A stretch of DNA of 64,000 nt from Nocardioides mangrovicus (GTDB taxonomy: Bacteria; Actinomycetota; Actinomycetes; Propionibacteriales; Nocardioidaceae): the NCBI RefSeq assembly GCF_003674065.1, contig NZ_RDBE01000008.1:113577-177576 (forward strand). Reading direction: 5' to 3'. A model generated the notes under the pieces. It searched no databases, was not told the DNA's origin, and saw nothing but the letters and a program-made list of their open reading frames with translations. The position numbers and the translations under genes were made by a program. This document shows, in pieces, positions 40,674 to 50,547 of the stretch (within the stretch, counting starts at the first letter, position 1; the number at the start of each line of letters is the position of its first letter).

Positions 40674-40833
40674 ACCCCCGTGTGCTCGAGGCTGAAACTA
40701 GCGCTCGGGCACCCCTCTCCACACTGCTCGGCCGGCCTTTGTGAAAACCTTCACGCACGGGTGGGGCGGATGGGCGCTCGTGTCGGCCTATGTCCGGGTT
40801 TCCGGGCGCACATCGACGGACGGACATCTAGAC

Positions 40834-41661
40834 CTATGCGCCGGCTGAGCGCGCCCGGGCGACGTAGCAGGCGACGGCGGCGGCCGCAGCCGCGTTGAGC
40901 GAGTCGACGCCGACCTCGACCCCGCGCGACATCGCGATCCGTGCCCGCCGGTCGGCCGTGTCCGTCCAGCGCTCGGAGAGGCCGTGCCCCTCACCACCGA
41001 GCACCAGCGCGAGCCGGTCGACGCCGGCCACGGCCGCCTCGAGGTCCTCGCTGTCCTCGGCCAGGCTCAGTGCCACGGTGGTGAACCCGCGCGCGGAGAG
41101 CGACGGCAGTGCGTCGTACCAGTCGCTCAGCCGGGTCCAGGGCATCGCGAAGACCGCTCCCATCGCCACCTTGACCGCCCGCCGGTACAGCGGGTCGGCG
41201 CAGCGCGGAGCCAGCAGCACGGCGTCCACCCCGAGGGCCGCGGCGTTGCGGACGACCGCGCCGACGTTGGTGTGGTCGACCAGGTCCTCCAAGACGACGA
41301 CGGTCCTGGCCTCGCGCAGCACCTCGTCGAGGGCGGGCAGCGGCAGCCGCCGCAGGGAGGCCAGCGCGCCGCGGTGCACGTGGAAGCCGGTGACCTCCTC
41401 GGCCAGCGACTCGCTCACGACGAAGCAGGGTGCGTCACTGGTGGCCAGGACGTCGGCGAGCCCATCGAGCCAGCGTGGCGCCATGAGGAAGGACCGGGGC
41501 GGGTAGCCGGCCTCGACGGCGCGCCGCACCACCTTCTCCCCCTCCGCGAGGAACAGCCCGTGCTCGGCCTCCAGGCTCCGGCGAAGACCGACGTCGCGCA
41601 GGTCGCGGTAGTCGGCGAGCCGCGGGTCGGCGGCGTCGTCGACCTCGACCAGCCGGGCCAC
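40834..41661 (-). CDS. SpoU/TrmH-family RNA 2-prime-O-methyltransferase
   Basis: A 275-residue SPOUT methyltransferase acting on rRNA or tRNA ribose. The three family motifs are DHTNVGAVVRNAAALG, ALVLGGEGHGLS and VDSLNAAAAAAVACY, forming the trefoil knot. An N-terminal substrate-binding domain (about 1-105) precedes them. The exact RNA target is unknown. The GTG begins 10 nt after the stop of the reductase gene and is probably in its operon. Confidence 0.9.
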   Translation of the reverse strand: MARLVEVDDAADPRLADYRDLRDVGLRRSLEAEHGLFLAEGEKVVRRAVEAGYPPRSFLMAPRWLDGLADVLATSDAPCFVVSESLAEEVTGFHVHRGALASLRRLPLPALDEVLREARTVVVLEDLVDHTNVGAVVRNAAALGVDAVLLAPRCADPLYRRAVKVAMGAVFAMPWTRLSDWYDALPSLSARGFTTVALSLAEDSEDLEAAVAGVDRLALVLGGEGHGLSERWTDTADRRARIAMSRGVEVGVDSLNAAAAAAVACYVARARSAGA

Positions 41662-41671
41662 CGCCGTGCGC

Positions 41672-42514
41672 CTAGAACGCGGCGCGGACCGCGGCCATGT
41701 CCTCGCCGCCGTGCCCGCGCTCGGAGGCGACGTCGAAGAGCCCGACGACGGCCTCCAGCAGCGGCGTGGCCATGCCGGCCTCGCGGGCGGCGTCGATCAT
41801 CAACCGGGTGTCCTTGCGGACGCCGTCGACCTGGAAGGACACGTCGTCGTAGGACTCCTTCAACATCGCGCCGCCCTTGACGTGGGCATAGGTGGAGTCG
41901 ACCGCCCCGCCCTCGATGGCCTCCAGGAAGAGCCCGGGCTCGACACCTTGGGCCTGCGCGAGCGCGAGCGCCTGCGCCGTGCCGGCGGTGATGAGGCCCA
42001 CCCAGGAGTTGCAGGCCAGCTTGAGCGCGCTGGCCGCGCCGATCTCGTCGCCGGCCACGACGGTGCGGGCACCGATGGCCGCGAGCACCGGCCCCGCCTG
42101 GTCGCGGGCCGCCTCGGCCCCGGAGACCAGCACCGTCAGCGCGCCCTCCTGCGCCGGCTTGCGGGTGCCCAGCACCGGGGCGTCGAGCAGCCGGCCCCGT
42201 GCGGCGCCGGCGGCCTCGGCGATGCGTCCCATGCCCGCGGGTCCGACCGTGCTCGCCTGCAGCCACACGGCGCCCTCACCCAGCGCGCCGGCGATGTCGG
42301 CGGTCTGGGCGAGCACCGCGTCGGCGTCGAAGAGGATGGTCACGACGGCGTCCGCGCCCGTGACGGCGTCGCCGACGCTCTCGGCGACCTCGAGCCCGGT
42401 GGCCTCGGCCTTGTCGCGGCTGCGGTTCCACACCACGACGTCGTGACCCTCCCGCGCCAGCGAGCCGGCCATGCCGACGCCCATGATCCCGGTTCCGATG
42501 ACGGCTACGCGCAT
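41672..42514 (-). CDS. NAD(P)-dependent 3-hydroxyisobutyrate dehydrogenase-like oxidoreductase
   Basis: A 280-residue beta-hydroxyacid dehydrogenase. The dinucleotide loop is VIGTGIMGVGMA at the N-terminus, followed by the substrate block DAPVLGTRKPAQEG and the catalytic Lys in ALKLACNSWVG. The substrate could be 3-hydroxyisobutyrate, tartronate semialdehyde or another small acid. ATG 42514 begins MRVAVIGTG; the upstream ATG at 42544 would add 10 residues. It lies between cysG and the methyltransferase gene on one transcript. Confidence 0.88.
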   Translation of the reverse strand: MRVAVIGTGIMGVGMAGSLAREGHDVVVWNRSRDKAEATGLEVAESVGDAVTGADAVVTILFDADAVLAQTADIAGALGEGAVWLQASTVGPAGMGRIAEAAGAARGRLLDAPVLGTRKPAQEGALTVLVSGAEAARDQAGPVLAAIGARTVVAGDEIGAASALKLACNSWVGLITAGTAQALALAQAQGVEPGLFLEAIEGGAVDSTYAHVKGGAMLKESYDDVSFQVDGVRKDTRLMIDAAREAGMATPLLEAVVGLFDVASERGHGGEDMAAVRAAF

Positions 42515-42540
42515 GAGCGCCAGCCTGTCACGCCCAGGTG

Positions 42541-43764
42541 TCACGCGTAGCGCTGCGGGTGGGCGACGGCCACCACCTCACCGATGACGACGATGGCCGG
42601 CGGGCGCACGTCGGCCACGTCGCGGGCCAGGTCGCCCAGGGTGGTCAGCACCGTCCGCTCCCCCGGCATCGTGCCCTCGCAGACAACGGCGACCGGCGTC
42701 GCCGGGTCGCGCCCGGCCGCGAGGATCGCCTCGGCGATGGCCGGAGCGTTCTCGACGGCCATCATCAGCACGACCGTTCCTCGCAGCCGTCCCACCGCGT
42801 CCCAGTCGACCAGCGAGTCGGGGTGGCCGGGCGGGATGTGCCCGGAGATGACGGTGAACTCGTGCGTCACGCCGCGGTGGGTGACCGGGATGCCGGCCAC
42901 CTCGGGCACCGAGACCGGGCTGGTCAAGCCGGGGATGACGGTGACCGGCACACCGGCCTCGCGGCAGGCGATGACCTCCTCGTAGCCTCGGCCGAACACG
43001 AAGCTGTCGCCGCCCTTGAACCGCACGACGCGCCGGCCCGCCAGCGCCCGCTCGACGATGACGCGGTTGATCTCGTCCTGGGAGGTCGAGCGTCCGCGCG
43101 GCAGCTTCGTGACGTCGATGAGCTCGACGCCGGGGGCGAGGTCGCCGAGCAGCTCGCGCGGGGCGAGCCGGTCGGCCACCACCACGTCGGCCTGCATCAG
43201 CGCGCGTCGCCCGGCCACCGTGATCAGGTCGGGGTCGCCGGGGCCGCCGCCGACCAGGACGACACCGGGGGTGGTCGTGAGGTACTCGTCGCCGATCGTG
43301 CCGTCCTGCAGTGCGCTGAGCACCAGGTCGCGCACGTGGGCCGAGCGGTGCGGGTCGCGGGCCGACATCGTGGTGCCGAGCACGGCGACCGTGATCTCCT
43401 CGTGCCGGCCGACCGCCGGGGTGAAGGCGGTGGCCAAGGTGGCGTCGTCGGCGCGCGAGCAGAACAGCTGCCGGCTCTCGGCCTCGCTCATCACGCGGGC
43501 GTTGACGGCGGCGTCGTCGGTCAGGGCCAGTGCGTACCAGGCGCCGTCGAGGTCGCCCTCGGCGTAGCGGCGGCGGTGCCAGGTCAGCTCGTGCTGGAGC
43601 CCCTCGACGGCCGCGGTGACCTCCGGGGAGACCAGCACCACCTCGGCGCCGACGGCCAGCAGGGCGGGGATGCGGCGCTGCGCGACGTGCCCGCCGCCGA
43701 CCACCACCACGCGGCGTCCGGCCAGTCTCAGCCCGACCGGGTAGGTGACGTAGTCCGAGCTCAC
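42541..43764 (-). CDS. cysG: Siroheme synthase: uroporphyrinogen-III methyltransferase fused to precorrin-2 dehydrogenase domain
   Basis: A 407-residue fusion. Residues about 1-150 form a precorrin-2 dehydrogenase/ferrochelatase-like domain ([21 protein letters not shown] loop); residues about 165-407 form the SAM-dependent uroporphyrinogen-III C-methyltransferase ([47 protein letters not shown]). It makes precorrin-2 or siroheme for sulfite/nitrite reductase, and could feed cobalamin. The GTG is divergent from the PEBP gene with an 18-nt spacer. Confidence 0.92.
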   Translation of the reverse strand: MSSDYVTYPVGLRLAGRRVVVVGGGHVAQRRIPALLAVGAEVVLVSPEVTAAVEGLQHELTWHRRRYAEGDLDGAWYALALTDDAAVNARVMSEAESRQLFCSRADDATLATAFTPAVGRHEEITVAVLGTTMSARDPHRSAHVRDLVLSALQDGTIGDEYLTTTPGVVLVGGGPGDPDLITVAGRRALMQADVVVADRLAPRELLGDLAPGVELIDVTKLPRGRSTSQDEINRVIVERALAGRRVVRFKGGDSFVFGRGYEEVIACREAGVPVTVIPGLTSPVSVPEVAGIPVTHRGVTHEFTVISGHIPPGHPDSLVDWDAVGRLRGTVVLMMAVENAPAIAEAILAAGRDPATPVAVVCEGTMPGERTVLTTLGDLARDVADVRPPAIVVIGEVVAVAHPQRYA

Positions 43765-43782
43765 GCGACTAGTCTCCCCAAC

Positions 43783-44310
43783 ATGAGTCTCGAGCGTCCC
43801 GTCGCCCCGGATCCGTACGACCTGCTGCCGCAGGTGCCGACCTTCACCGTCACCAGCGAAGACGTCGCGCAGGGCCAGCCGCTGGCCGACGCGCAGGTCG
43901 CCGACGGCGGCAACACCTCGCCCCAGCTGTCGTGGTCGGGGGCGCCGGAGGGCACCAAGAGCTACGTGGTGACCTGCTACGACCCGGACGCGCCGACGCC
44001 GTCCGGCTTCTGGCACTGGGTGCTCGTCGACCTCCCTGCCGACTGCACCTCGCTGCCCGCGGGCGCGGGCTCGGGCGAGGGCGACCTGCCGGGCAACGCG
44101 TTCATGTGCCGCAACGACATGAGCACCAAGGACTTCGCCGGCGCCGCTCCCCCGCCCGGCGACCAGGTGCACCGCTACTACTTCGTGGTCCACGCGGTCA
44201 CCGAGGACACCCTCGGCGTCGACTCCGACGCCTCGGCCGCGGTGGTGAGCTTCAACCTGGCGTTCAAGACGGCCGGGCGCGCCATTGTCTCGGGCACCTA
44301 CCAGCACTGA
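43783..44310 (+). CDS. YbhB/YbcL (PEBP) family protein
   Basis: A 175-residue phosphatidylethanolamine-binding-protein-like protein; bacterial members have no settled function. The family blocks are [43 protein letters not shown] and RYYFVVHAV. No signal peptide, so cytoplasmic. ATG 43783 lies 7 nt after TAGTCT (43770-43775). Confidence 0.92.
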   Translation: MSLERPVAPDPYDLLPQVPTFTVTSEDVAQGQPLADAQVADGGNTSPQLSWSGAPEGTKSYVVTCYDPDAPTPSGFWHWVLVDLPADCTSLPAGAGSGEGDLPGNAFMCRNDMSTKDFAGAAPPPGDQVHRYYFVVHAVTEDTLGVDSDASAAVVSFNLAFKTAGRAIVSGTYQH

Positions 44311-44608
44311 GGAAGCGCTGCCCCGACCACGGCGAGGGGGGCCGGCTCGGGGCGACGGCTGAGACGCGGTGGCGCGCCGCCCCGCAGGTGGCGGAGGGGT
44401 GCTGAAGCAGGCCCACGAACAGGGCCCGGGCGGCGACGGCCGCTGCCGCCAGCAGCCAGGCCGTCGAGGTCGCTCAGGCCCGTGATCGAGGACGTCGCCC
44501 ACTATCTGGAACGAGTCAAGAGAAAGTCCGCCGTCATCAGCATGCGCCCTCTGTCGGTGGGTACGTCGACAGTGACGCCCGAGAGCACCCGACGACTTGG
44601 AGCAACCC
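44311..44608. other. Noncoding region before catalase
   Basis: These 298 nt contain a weak stem (GCCCCGA 44320-44326 with TCGGGGC 44347-44353) that may end the PEBP transcript, and presumably the catalase promoter. I see no convincing regulator site, repeat or small gene. Confidence 0.4.
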
Positions 44609-46186
44609 ATGCCAGATCTTCCGCAGCCCAGCGACGGCTCCGCCGTCGCCACCGCCCCTTCGCAGGAGGCCCACCTGGGCTCGACCACCGACACCGGCGC
44701 CCCCGCCCCCAGCGACCGCAACAGCCTCACGATCGGCCCGGACGGGCCGATCCTGCTCCACGACGTCCACTTCGTGAACCAGATGGCGCACTTCAACCGC
44801 GAGCGCGTCCCCGAGCGCAACGTCCACGCCAAGGGCAGTGGTGCCTTCGGCACCTTCGAGACCACCGAGGACGTCTCGGCGTACACCAAGGCCGCGCTGT
44901 TCCAGCCCGGCGTCACCACCGACATGCTGGCCCGGTTCTCGACGGTCGCGGGCGAGCAGGGCTCCCCCGACACCTGGCGCGACCCGCGCGGGTTCGCGCT
45001 GAAGTTCTACACCAGCGAGGGCAACTACGACCTCGTCGGCAACAACACCCCGGTCTTCTTCATCCGCGACACGATGAAGTTCCCGCACTTCATCCGCTCC
45101 CAGAAGCGGCGTGGCGGCTCGGGCCTGCGCGACAACCACATGCAGTGGGACTTCTGGACGCTCAACCCGGAGTCGGCGCACCAGGTGACCTACCTGATGG
45201 GCGACCGCGGCGTGCCCGCGTCGTGGCGGGAGATGAACGGCTACGGCTCCCACACCTACCTGTGGATCAACGCCGCCGGTGAGAAGCACTGGGTGAAGTA
45301 CCACTTCCACTCCGACCAGGGCGTGCGCAACCTGACGCAGGAGGCGGCCAACGAGATCGCCGGCGAGGACTCCGACTTTCACCGCCGCGACCTGTCCGAG
45401 GCGATCGGGGCCGGCGACTTCCCGACCTGGACGCTGAGCATCCAGGCGATGCCGTACGAGGACGCGAAGACCTACCGGATCAACCCGTTCGACCTCACCA
45501 AGGTCTGGCCGCACAGCGACTACCCGCTGATCAAGGTCGGCACCATGACCTTGAACCGCAACCCGGAGAACTTCTTCGCCGAGATCGAGCAGGCGGCGTT
45601 CGAGCCGAGCGCGCTGGTGCCGGGCATCGGGTTCAGCCCCGACAAGATGCTGCTGGGCCGGGCGTTCTCCTACGCCGACACCCACCGCTACCGGATCGGC
45701 CCGAACTACCTGCAGCTGCCGGTCAACCGGCCGCGGGTGGACGTCAACACCTACACCCAGGACGGTCCGATGGCCTTCGAGCACCGCGGCGACGCCCCGG
45801 TGTACGCGCCCAACTCCGCCGGCCGTGGCTACGCCGACGAGGTGGGCGAGGTCGAAGAGAGCTGGGAGACCGACGGCGCCATGGTGCGGCAGGCCTACAC
45901 CCTGCGCGAGGCCGACGACGACTTCAGCCAGGCCGGCGCCCTGGTGCGCGAGGTGTGGGACGACGCCCAGCGCGAGCGCTTCGTCGGCAACGTCGCCGGT
46001 CACCTGCTCGGCGGTGTCGAGGGCGACGTGCTGGAGCGGGCCTTCGAGTACTGGAAGAGCGTCGACCCCGACACCGGCAAGCGCATCGAGGAGGCCGTAC
46101 GGGCGGGTCAGGACGACAAGGCGCCCGCTCCTGGCCCCACCGAGCGGCGTGGCGTGGTCGAGGAGTCGTTCACCCACGCCTCCTGA
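44609..46186 (+). CDS. katA: Monofunctional heme catalase
   Basis: A 525-residue catalase that dismutates hydrogen peroxide. The distal His is His73 ([13 protein letters not shown]), the distal region [26 protein letters not shown] is intact, and the proximal heme Tyr is Tyr355 ([14 protein letters not shown]). The length fits small-subunit clade 3 enzymes. ATG 44609 has GGAG with a 6-nt spacer, whereas the in-frame TTG at 44597 has no ribosome site. The symbol is generic. Confidence 0.95.
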   Translation: MPDLPQPSDGSAVATAPSQEAHLGSTTDTGAPAPSDRNSLTIGPDGPILLHDVHFVNQMAHFNRERVPERNVHAKGSGAFGTFETTEDVSAYTKAALFQPGVTTDMLARFSTVAGEQGSPDTWRDPRGFALKFYTSEGNYDLVGNNTPVFFIRDTMKFPHFIRSQKRRGGSGLRDNHMQWDFWTLNPESAHQVTYLMGDRGVPASWREMNGYGSHTYLWINAAGEKHWVKYHFHSDQGVRNLTQEAANEIAGEDSDFHRRDLSEAIGAGDFPTWTLSIQAMPYEDAKTYRINPFDLTKVWPHSDYPLIKVGTMTLNRNPENFFAEIEQAAFEPSALVPGIGFSPDKMLLGRAFSYADTHRYRIGPNYLQLPVNRPRVDVNTYTQDGPMAFEHRGDAPVYAPNSAGRGYADEVGEVEESWETDGAMVRQAYTLREADDDFSQAGALVREVWDDAQRERFVGNVAGHLLGGVEGDVLERAFEYWKSVDPDTGKRIEEAVRAGQDDKAPAPGPTERRGVVEESFTHAS

Positions 46187-46208
46187 GTGCGTCTGAGACC
46201 CTGGATCA

Positions 46209-47459
46209 ATGGACGACCCGCTGATCCAGGGCCTCGAGACGGCTGTGGCCGCGCAACCCGACAACGTCGAGCTGCGACTGCACCTGGCCCGGCTGCTGGT
46301 CGACGCAGGGCGCGGCGGCGATGCCGTGCCCCACGTGGCCACCGCCCTGCAGCAGCGTCCCGACGACCCGGCCGCGCGCGAGCTGATGGCCCAGGCGCTC
46401 GGCACCCCGCCGGCGGCTGCCGGCGCCGAGCCCCCCGTGCCCCCCGTGCCCCCCGCGCCCCCCGCGCCCCCCGCGCGCCAGCGGCAGCGCGAGGGCTTCG
46501 ACTGGTCGGCCGCCGAGACCGACCTGGGCGACGTGGTGCCGGCGATGTTCGTCGACGGCCAGGGCGAGAACGCCACGCCGGCCTTCGACGTCGACCGCGA
46601 GCACCTCACGCTCGCCGACGTCGGCGGCATGCGGGAGGTCAAGCGGCGACTCAACGCCGCCTTCCTGGCCCCGATGCGCAACCCGGAGCTGCGCCGGACG
46701 TACGCCAAGAGCCTGCGCGGCGGCCTCCTGCTGTACGGACCGCCCGGATGCGGCAAGACGTTCGTGGCCCGGGCCCTGGCCGGCGAGCTCGGCGCGGGCT
46801 TCATGACGGTCTCGCTGGCCGACGTGCTCGACATGTACATCGGCCAGAGCGAGAAGAACGTCCACGAGATCTTCGAGACCGCCCGCACCAACGCACCGGT
46901 ACTGCTCTTCCTCGACGAGGTCGACGCGATCGGCCATAAGCGCAGCCGCACCAGCTCCGACGGCATCCGCAACGCCGTTAACCAGCTGCTGCTCGAGCTC
47001 GACAGCGTCGGCGACGACAACGAGGGCGTCTTCGTGCTGGCCGCCACCAACCACCCGTGGGACGTCGACCCCGCCCTGCGGCGTCCGGGCCGCCTGGACC
47101 GCACGCTGCTGGTGCTGCCGCCCGACGCCGAGGCGCGCGAGGCGATCTGGACCCACCACCTGCGCGGGCGCCCGATCCAAGGCATCGACGTGCGCCGGCT
47201 GGTCAAGGCCAGCGACGGCTACACCGGTGCCGACATCGCGCACGTCGTGGACTCCGCCGCGGAGCTCGCGCTGCTGGACGCCGCCGAGTCCGGCGAGCTG
47301 CGGCTGATCGCGCAGGCCGACGTGGAACGGGCGCTCGCCGAGGTGCGCCCCTCGATCGGACCGTGGTTCGAGACGGCCAAGAACGTCGCGCTGTTCGCCA
47401 ACGAGGGCGGCAGCTACGACGAGCTCCTGGCCTACCTGCGCAAGACCCGCCGCCTGTGA
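46209..47459 (+). CDS. TPR-AAA+ ATPase of an uncharacterised membrane cluster
   Basis: A 416-residue ATPase with two TPR-like helices (about 8-65), a Pro-rich linker (about 73-91) encoded by a 9-nt tandem repeat, and one AAA+ domain of the VCP/FtsH-like class. Walker A is GPPGCGKT (Lys183), Walker B LLFLDEVDA, sensor ATN and arginine-finger RRPGRLDR; all look functional. The C-terminal helical lid ends FANEGGSYDELLAYLRKTRRL. It is followed by two TPR-membrane genes with a 10-nt gap and then an 11-nt overlap, so the three probably form a complex. No known system matches in my reading. Confidence 0.85.
   Translation: MDDPLIQGLETAVAAQPDNVELRLHLARLLVDAGRGGDAVPHVATALQQRPDDPAARELMAQALGTPPAAAGAEPPVPPVPPAPPAPPARQRQREGFDWSAAETDLGDVVPAMFVDGQGENATPAFDVDREHLTLADVGGMREVKRRLNAAFLAPMRNPELRRTYAKSLRGGLLLYGPPGCGKTFVARALAGELGAGFMTVSLADVLDMYIGQSEKNVHEIFETARTNAPVLLFLDEVDAIGHKRSRTSSDGIRNAVNQLLLELDSVGDDNEGVFVLAATNHPWDVDPALRRPGRLDRTLLVLPPDAEAREAIWTHHLRGRPIQGIDVRRLVKASDGYTGADIAHVVDSAAELALLDAAESGELRLIAQADVERALAEVRPSIGPWFETAKNVALFANEGGSYDELLAYLRKTRRL
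46431..46475 (+). repeat. 9-nt tandem repeat encoding a Pro-rich linker
   Basis: Five copies of CCCCCC(GTG or GCG) in a row encode PPV/PPA triplets between the TPR and AAA+ domains. Copy-number change would alter linker length without a frameshift. Confidence 0.9.
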
Positions 47460-47469
47460 CGGCGCCGTC

Positions 47470-48483
47470 GTGACCGCCGAGCGCGCCCGCCACCTGCTCG
47501 ACCTGGGCCGGCACGCCGAGGCATTGGACCTGCTGCGCCCGGTGCTCGCCGCGGACCCCGACGACGTCGACGCCCACGCCCTGCGCGCCGTGGCCCACCT
47601 GGGCCTGGACCAGCACACCGAGGCGCTGGCCGCCGCCGACGAGACCGTGGCACGACGTCCCGACGTCGAGTGGGGCCACCGGCTGCGAGCACAGGCGCTC
47701 AGCGGGCTGCGTCGCCACCCCGAGGCGATGAGCGCGGCAGCCGAGGCGATCAGCGTGGACCCCGACAACTGGGCCACCCACGCGCAGTTCGCGCTGTGCG
47801 CCGCACAGCTGCCCGAGCACCGGCGAGCGGCGTTGGCGGCGGCCGAACGGGCCGCCTCGATCTCGCCGACCGAGCCTGACGCCCACTTCGCGGTGGGCTA
47901 CGTCGCCTCTCACCTGGCGCTGCACGAGCTCTCCGACACCGCCTACCGGCGCACCATCGCCCTGGATCCGGGCCACGTCGCGGCCCGCCACAACCTGGCG
48001 GTGGCGGGCCGGCTGGGCGTCGACCTCTCCCGCCGTGCGCACGCCCTGGCCGGCGTGCTGGGCGACGACCCCGGTCAGGGCGCCGCGCGGGCCAACCTGG
48101 AACGGGTGGCGGTGGCCGCGATGGTCCGGGTCCACCTGTCGGTGGTCGCGGCGCTGCTGGTCACCACCGCCGTCTCGGCCGCCGCCGGTGCACCGGCCCG
48201 GGTGGCGGTGCTGGCGGCCTGCCTGGCCGGCGTGGTGCTCGGTGCCGTGCTGCTGGCCCGCCGGCTGCCCGTGGGCGTGCTGGTGCTGGCGCGCGCCCAG
48301 CTCACCCGCACGCCGTTCGTGATCGCCCTGGCCCTGGTCGCGGTCCTGACCCTCCTCGCGACGCTGTGGGTCGGGCTGGTGCCCTACGGGCACTGGTTCG
48401 GGTTGCGCGTGCTGCGACCGCTCGGGCTGCTCAACGTGGTGCTGCTGGTCTGGAGCGTCGTGCGGGCCGGCAGTGCCGACTGA
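47470..48483 (+). CDS. TPR protein with C-terminal membrane domain (paralogue 1)
   Basis: A 337-residue protein with about five TPR motifs (1-190, e.g. LGRHAEALDLLRPVLAADPDD and the AYRRTIALDPGHVAARHNL turn) followed by about four membrane helices (215-335). The N-terminal TPRs should face the cytoplasm. It shares domain order and the ALDP-x-H motif with the next gene. The GTG is 10 nt after the AAA+ stop. Likely partner of the AAA+ TPR region. Confidence 0.82.
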   Translation: MTAERARHLLDLGRHAEALDLLRPVLAADPDDVDAHALRAVAHLGLDQHTEALAAADETVARRPDVEWGHRLRAQALSGLRRHPEAMSAAAEAISVDPDNWATHAQFALCAAQLPEHRRAALAAAERAASISPTEPDAHFAVGYVASHLALHELSDTAYRRTIALDPGHVAARHNLAVAGRLGVDLSRRAHALAGVLGDDPGQGAARANLERVAVAAMVRVHLSVVAALLVTTAVSAAAGAPARVAVLAACLAGVVLGAVLLARRLPVGVLVLARAQLTRTPFVIALALVAVLTLLATLWVGLVPYGHWFGLRVLRPLGLLNVVLLVWSVVRAGSAD

Positions 48484-49498
48484 GGAGGTCTGGCACGGGA
48501 TCCACCTCTACGAGCTGGGCCGGTACGCCGAGGCCCGGCGCGTGGCCGCGCAGCTGCTGGCGAGCGAGCCGGAGGACCCCACCGCGCTGCGGCTGCTAGC
48601 GCACTGCCAGCTCAACCTGAACCAGACCGACGAGGCGCTGAAGGCCGCCAACCGGCTCGTGGCGGCCGAGCCCGGTGACGGCGAGGGGCACCGGCTGGCC
48701 TCGGTAGCGCTCCAGCGGCTCCACCAGCGCACCGAGGCCCACCGCGCCGCGGCCTCGGCGGTCCGGCTCGAGCCGCTCGACGCGGCGAACCACGTGCAGC
48801 TCGCGCTCACCGCCCAGCCACTGCGGGGCCACCGACGCGAGGCCCGCGCGGCCGCGGCCCGAGCCGTGCAGCTCGCCCCGCACGACGCCGACGCCCACTT
48901 CGCGACCGGCTTCACCGCCCGGCGCGGCACCACGCGGCGAGCGGCGTACCGCCGGGCGCTGGCGCTCGACCCTGCTCACTCCGGCGCGGGGAACAATCTG
49001 CAGGTGGCGCGCGGTCGCACGGTGCGCCTGAACAGCCTCGTCCGCGGATACCTGAGCGTGCTCGAGCACGACCCGTCCTACGAGACCGCGCAGCGCAACC
49101 TGGTGGCGCTCACGTATCGCTTCGTCCGCCGCTACTACTGGTCTGGGGTGGTGCTGGTGCTCCTGGGGATCGGGCTGAGCGCCGAACCGCGCAGCGACTG
49201 GTGGCCGGCGGCGCCCCTGGTCGCCGTCGTGGCCCTCGCCGTCGGCACCTGGTACGCCGCCCACACCTGGCGGCAGCTGCCCGTCGGTCCGCGGCACTTC
49301 CTCCTCGCCGCCTGGCGCAGCCGCACGCACCTGGTCGCCACAACGCTCCACACCGCCGCGCTACTGGTGTGCGCTCTGGTGCTGCTCACCGTGCCGGTGC
49401 CGTCGGTCGCCCGGGTGGCCACCCTCGCCGTCACCCCGCTCATCTGGCTCAACCTCGCCCTGTTCGCGTGGGCACTGGTCCTGCGGCCGCGGCGGTAG
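48473..49498 (+). CDS. TPR protein with C-terminal membrane domain (paralogue 2)
   Basis: A 341-residue paralogue of the preceding gene. TPRs occupy about 1-200 (LYELGRYAEARRVAAQLLASEP; AYRRALALDPAHSGAGNNL), then about four membrane helices (220-338) ending RPRR. The GTG start lies inside the previous gene (11-nt overlap), so translation is coupled. Duplicate TPR-membrane subunits beside an AAA+ ATPase suggest a hetero-oligomeric membrane assembly. Function unknown. Confidence 0.82.
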   Translation: MPTEEVWHGIHLYELGRYAEARRVAAQLLASEPEDPTALRLLAHCQLNLNQTDEALKAANRLVAAEPGDGEGHRLASVALQRLHQRTEAHRAAASAVRLEPLDAANHVQLALTAQPLRGHRREARAAAARAVQLAPHDADAHFATGFTARRGTTRRAAYRRALALDPAHSGAGNNLQVARGRTVRLNSLVRGYLSVLEHDPSYETAQRNLVALTYRFVRRYYWSGVVLVLLGIGLSAEPRSDWWPAAPLVAVVALAVGTWYAAHTWRQLPVGPRHFLLAAWRSRTHLVATTLHTAALLVCALVLLTVPVPSVARVATLAVTPLIWLNLALFAWALVLRPRR

Positions 49499-49522
49499 CC
49501 GGCGCTGGATAGCGTTCGCTGC

Positions 49523-50464
49523 GTGGAGGAGACCACCGACGTCCTGGGCGCGCCGTACGTCGCGCGCACGATCCCGCTCGCGGCCGACGAGGAGGGCGAG
49601 GTGGTCGCCACGCTGGTCTCGCGTCGCGCGCCGGGCACCGCGAAGGGCGCCGTGCTGCACGTGCACGGCTTCGCCGACTACTTCTTCCAGACCCACCTGG
49701 CCGACTGGTGGGTCGAGCGGGGCTGGGACTTCCACGCCGTCGACCTGCGCAAGTACGGCCGGTCCTGGCTGCCCCACCAGACCCCGACCTACGTCGCGGA
49801 CCTGGCCACCTACGACGAGGACCTCGACGCCGCCTACCGCCTGGTGGCCGCCGAGCAGGAGCGCGTGGTGCTGACCGGTCACTCGACCGGTGGGCTTGTG
49901 CTCAGCCTGTGGCTGGACCGGGTGCGCCCCGCTGGCGTCGTCGGGCTGGTGCTGAACTCGCCGTGGCTGGAGATGAACGCCGGGCCGCTGCTGCGCACGG
50001 TGGGGACCACGGTGATCGACGTCGTCGGCGCCCGGCGTCCGATGCGGGTCGTCTCCCGGGAGGTGACCGGCGACTACGCCCGCAGCCTGCACCGCGACCA
50101 CGACGGGGAGTGGGACTTCGACCTGCGCTGGAAGCCGTTGGCCAGCTTCGAGGTGCGCACCGGCTGGCTGCGCGCGATCCGCCGCGCGCATGCCCGGTTG
50201 CACAGGGGCCTCGACGTCGGCGTGCCGGTGCTGGTGCAGAGCAGCACCCGCAGCACCACCGAGAAGGCGCCGATGGACGTCGTCTCCTCCACCGACGTCG
50301 TGCTCGACGTCGACCAGATCAGGCGGTGGGCCCCCAGCCTGGGACGTCACGTGACCATCGCCCAGACCGAGGGCGCCATGCACGACGTGTACCTCTCCCG
50401 CCAGCCCGCCCGCGACGCCGCGTTCGACGAGCTCGGCCGGTGGGTCGGGGCCTACCTCGGCTGA
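49523..50464 (+). CDS. Alpha/beta hydrolase (serine lipase-like)
   Basis: A 313-residue alpha/beta-hydrolase resembling monoglyceride-lipase-type enzymes. The oxyanion region is VLHVHGFADYFF, the nucleophile elbow is VLTGHSTGGLV (Ser), and a His near the C-terminus in EGAMHDVYLS completes the triad. Substrate unknown. The GTG lies 7 nt after TAGCGT (49510-49515), so it has its own leaderless promoter despite being 24 nt after the TPR gene. Confidence 0.88.
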   Translation: MEETTDVLGAPYVARTIPLAADEEGEVVATLVSRRAPGTAKGAVLHVHGFADYFFQTHLADWWVERGWDFHAVDLRKYGRSWLPHQTPTYVADLATYDEDLDAAYRLVAAEQERVVLTGHSTGGLVLSLWLDRVRPAGVVGLVLNSPWLEMNAGPLLRTVGTTVIDVVGARRPMRVVSREVTGDYARSLHRDHDGEWDFDLRWKPLASFEVRTGWLRAIRRAHARLHRGLDVGVPVLVQSSTRSTTEKAPMDVVSSTDVVLDVDQIRRWAPSLGRHVTIAQTEGAMHDVYLSRQPARDAAFDELGRWVGAYLG

Positions 50465-50547
50465 TCGCGCGATCCACCGCGCCCTCTGGGGTAGCTCCGG
50501 GCAGGTCCGGAGACGTAGGCGCCCAGCCCACCCACTACCGTGCCCGC

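Noticed and set aside
46431..46475. CRISPR-like repeats
   Set aside because: Nine-nt units without spacers inside a coding frame; simple tandem repeat.
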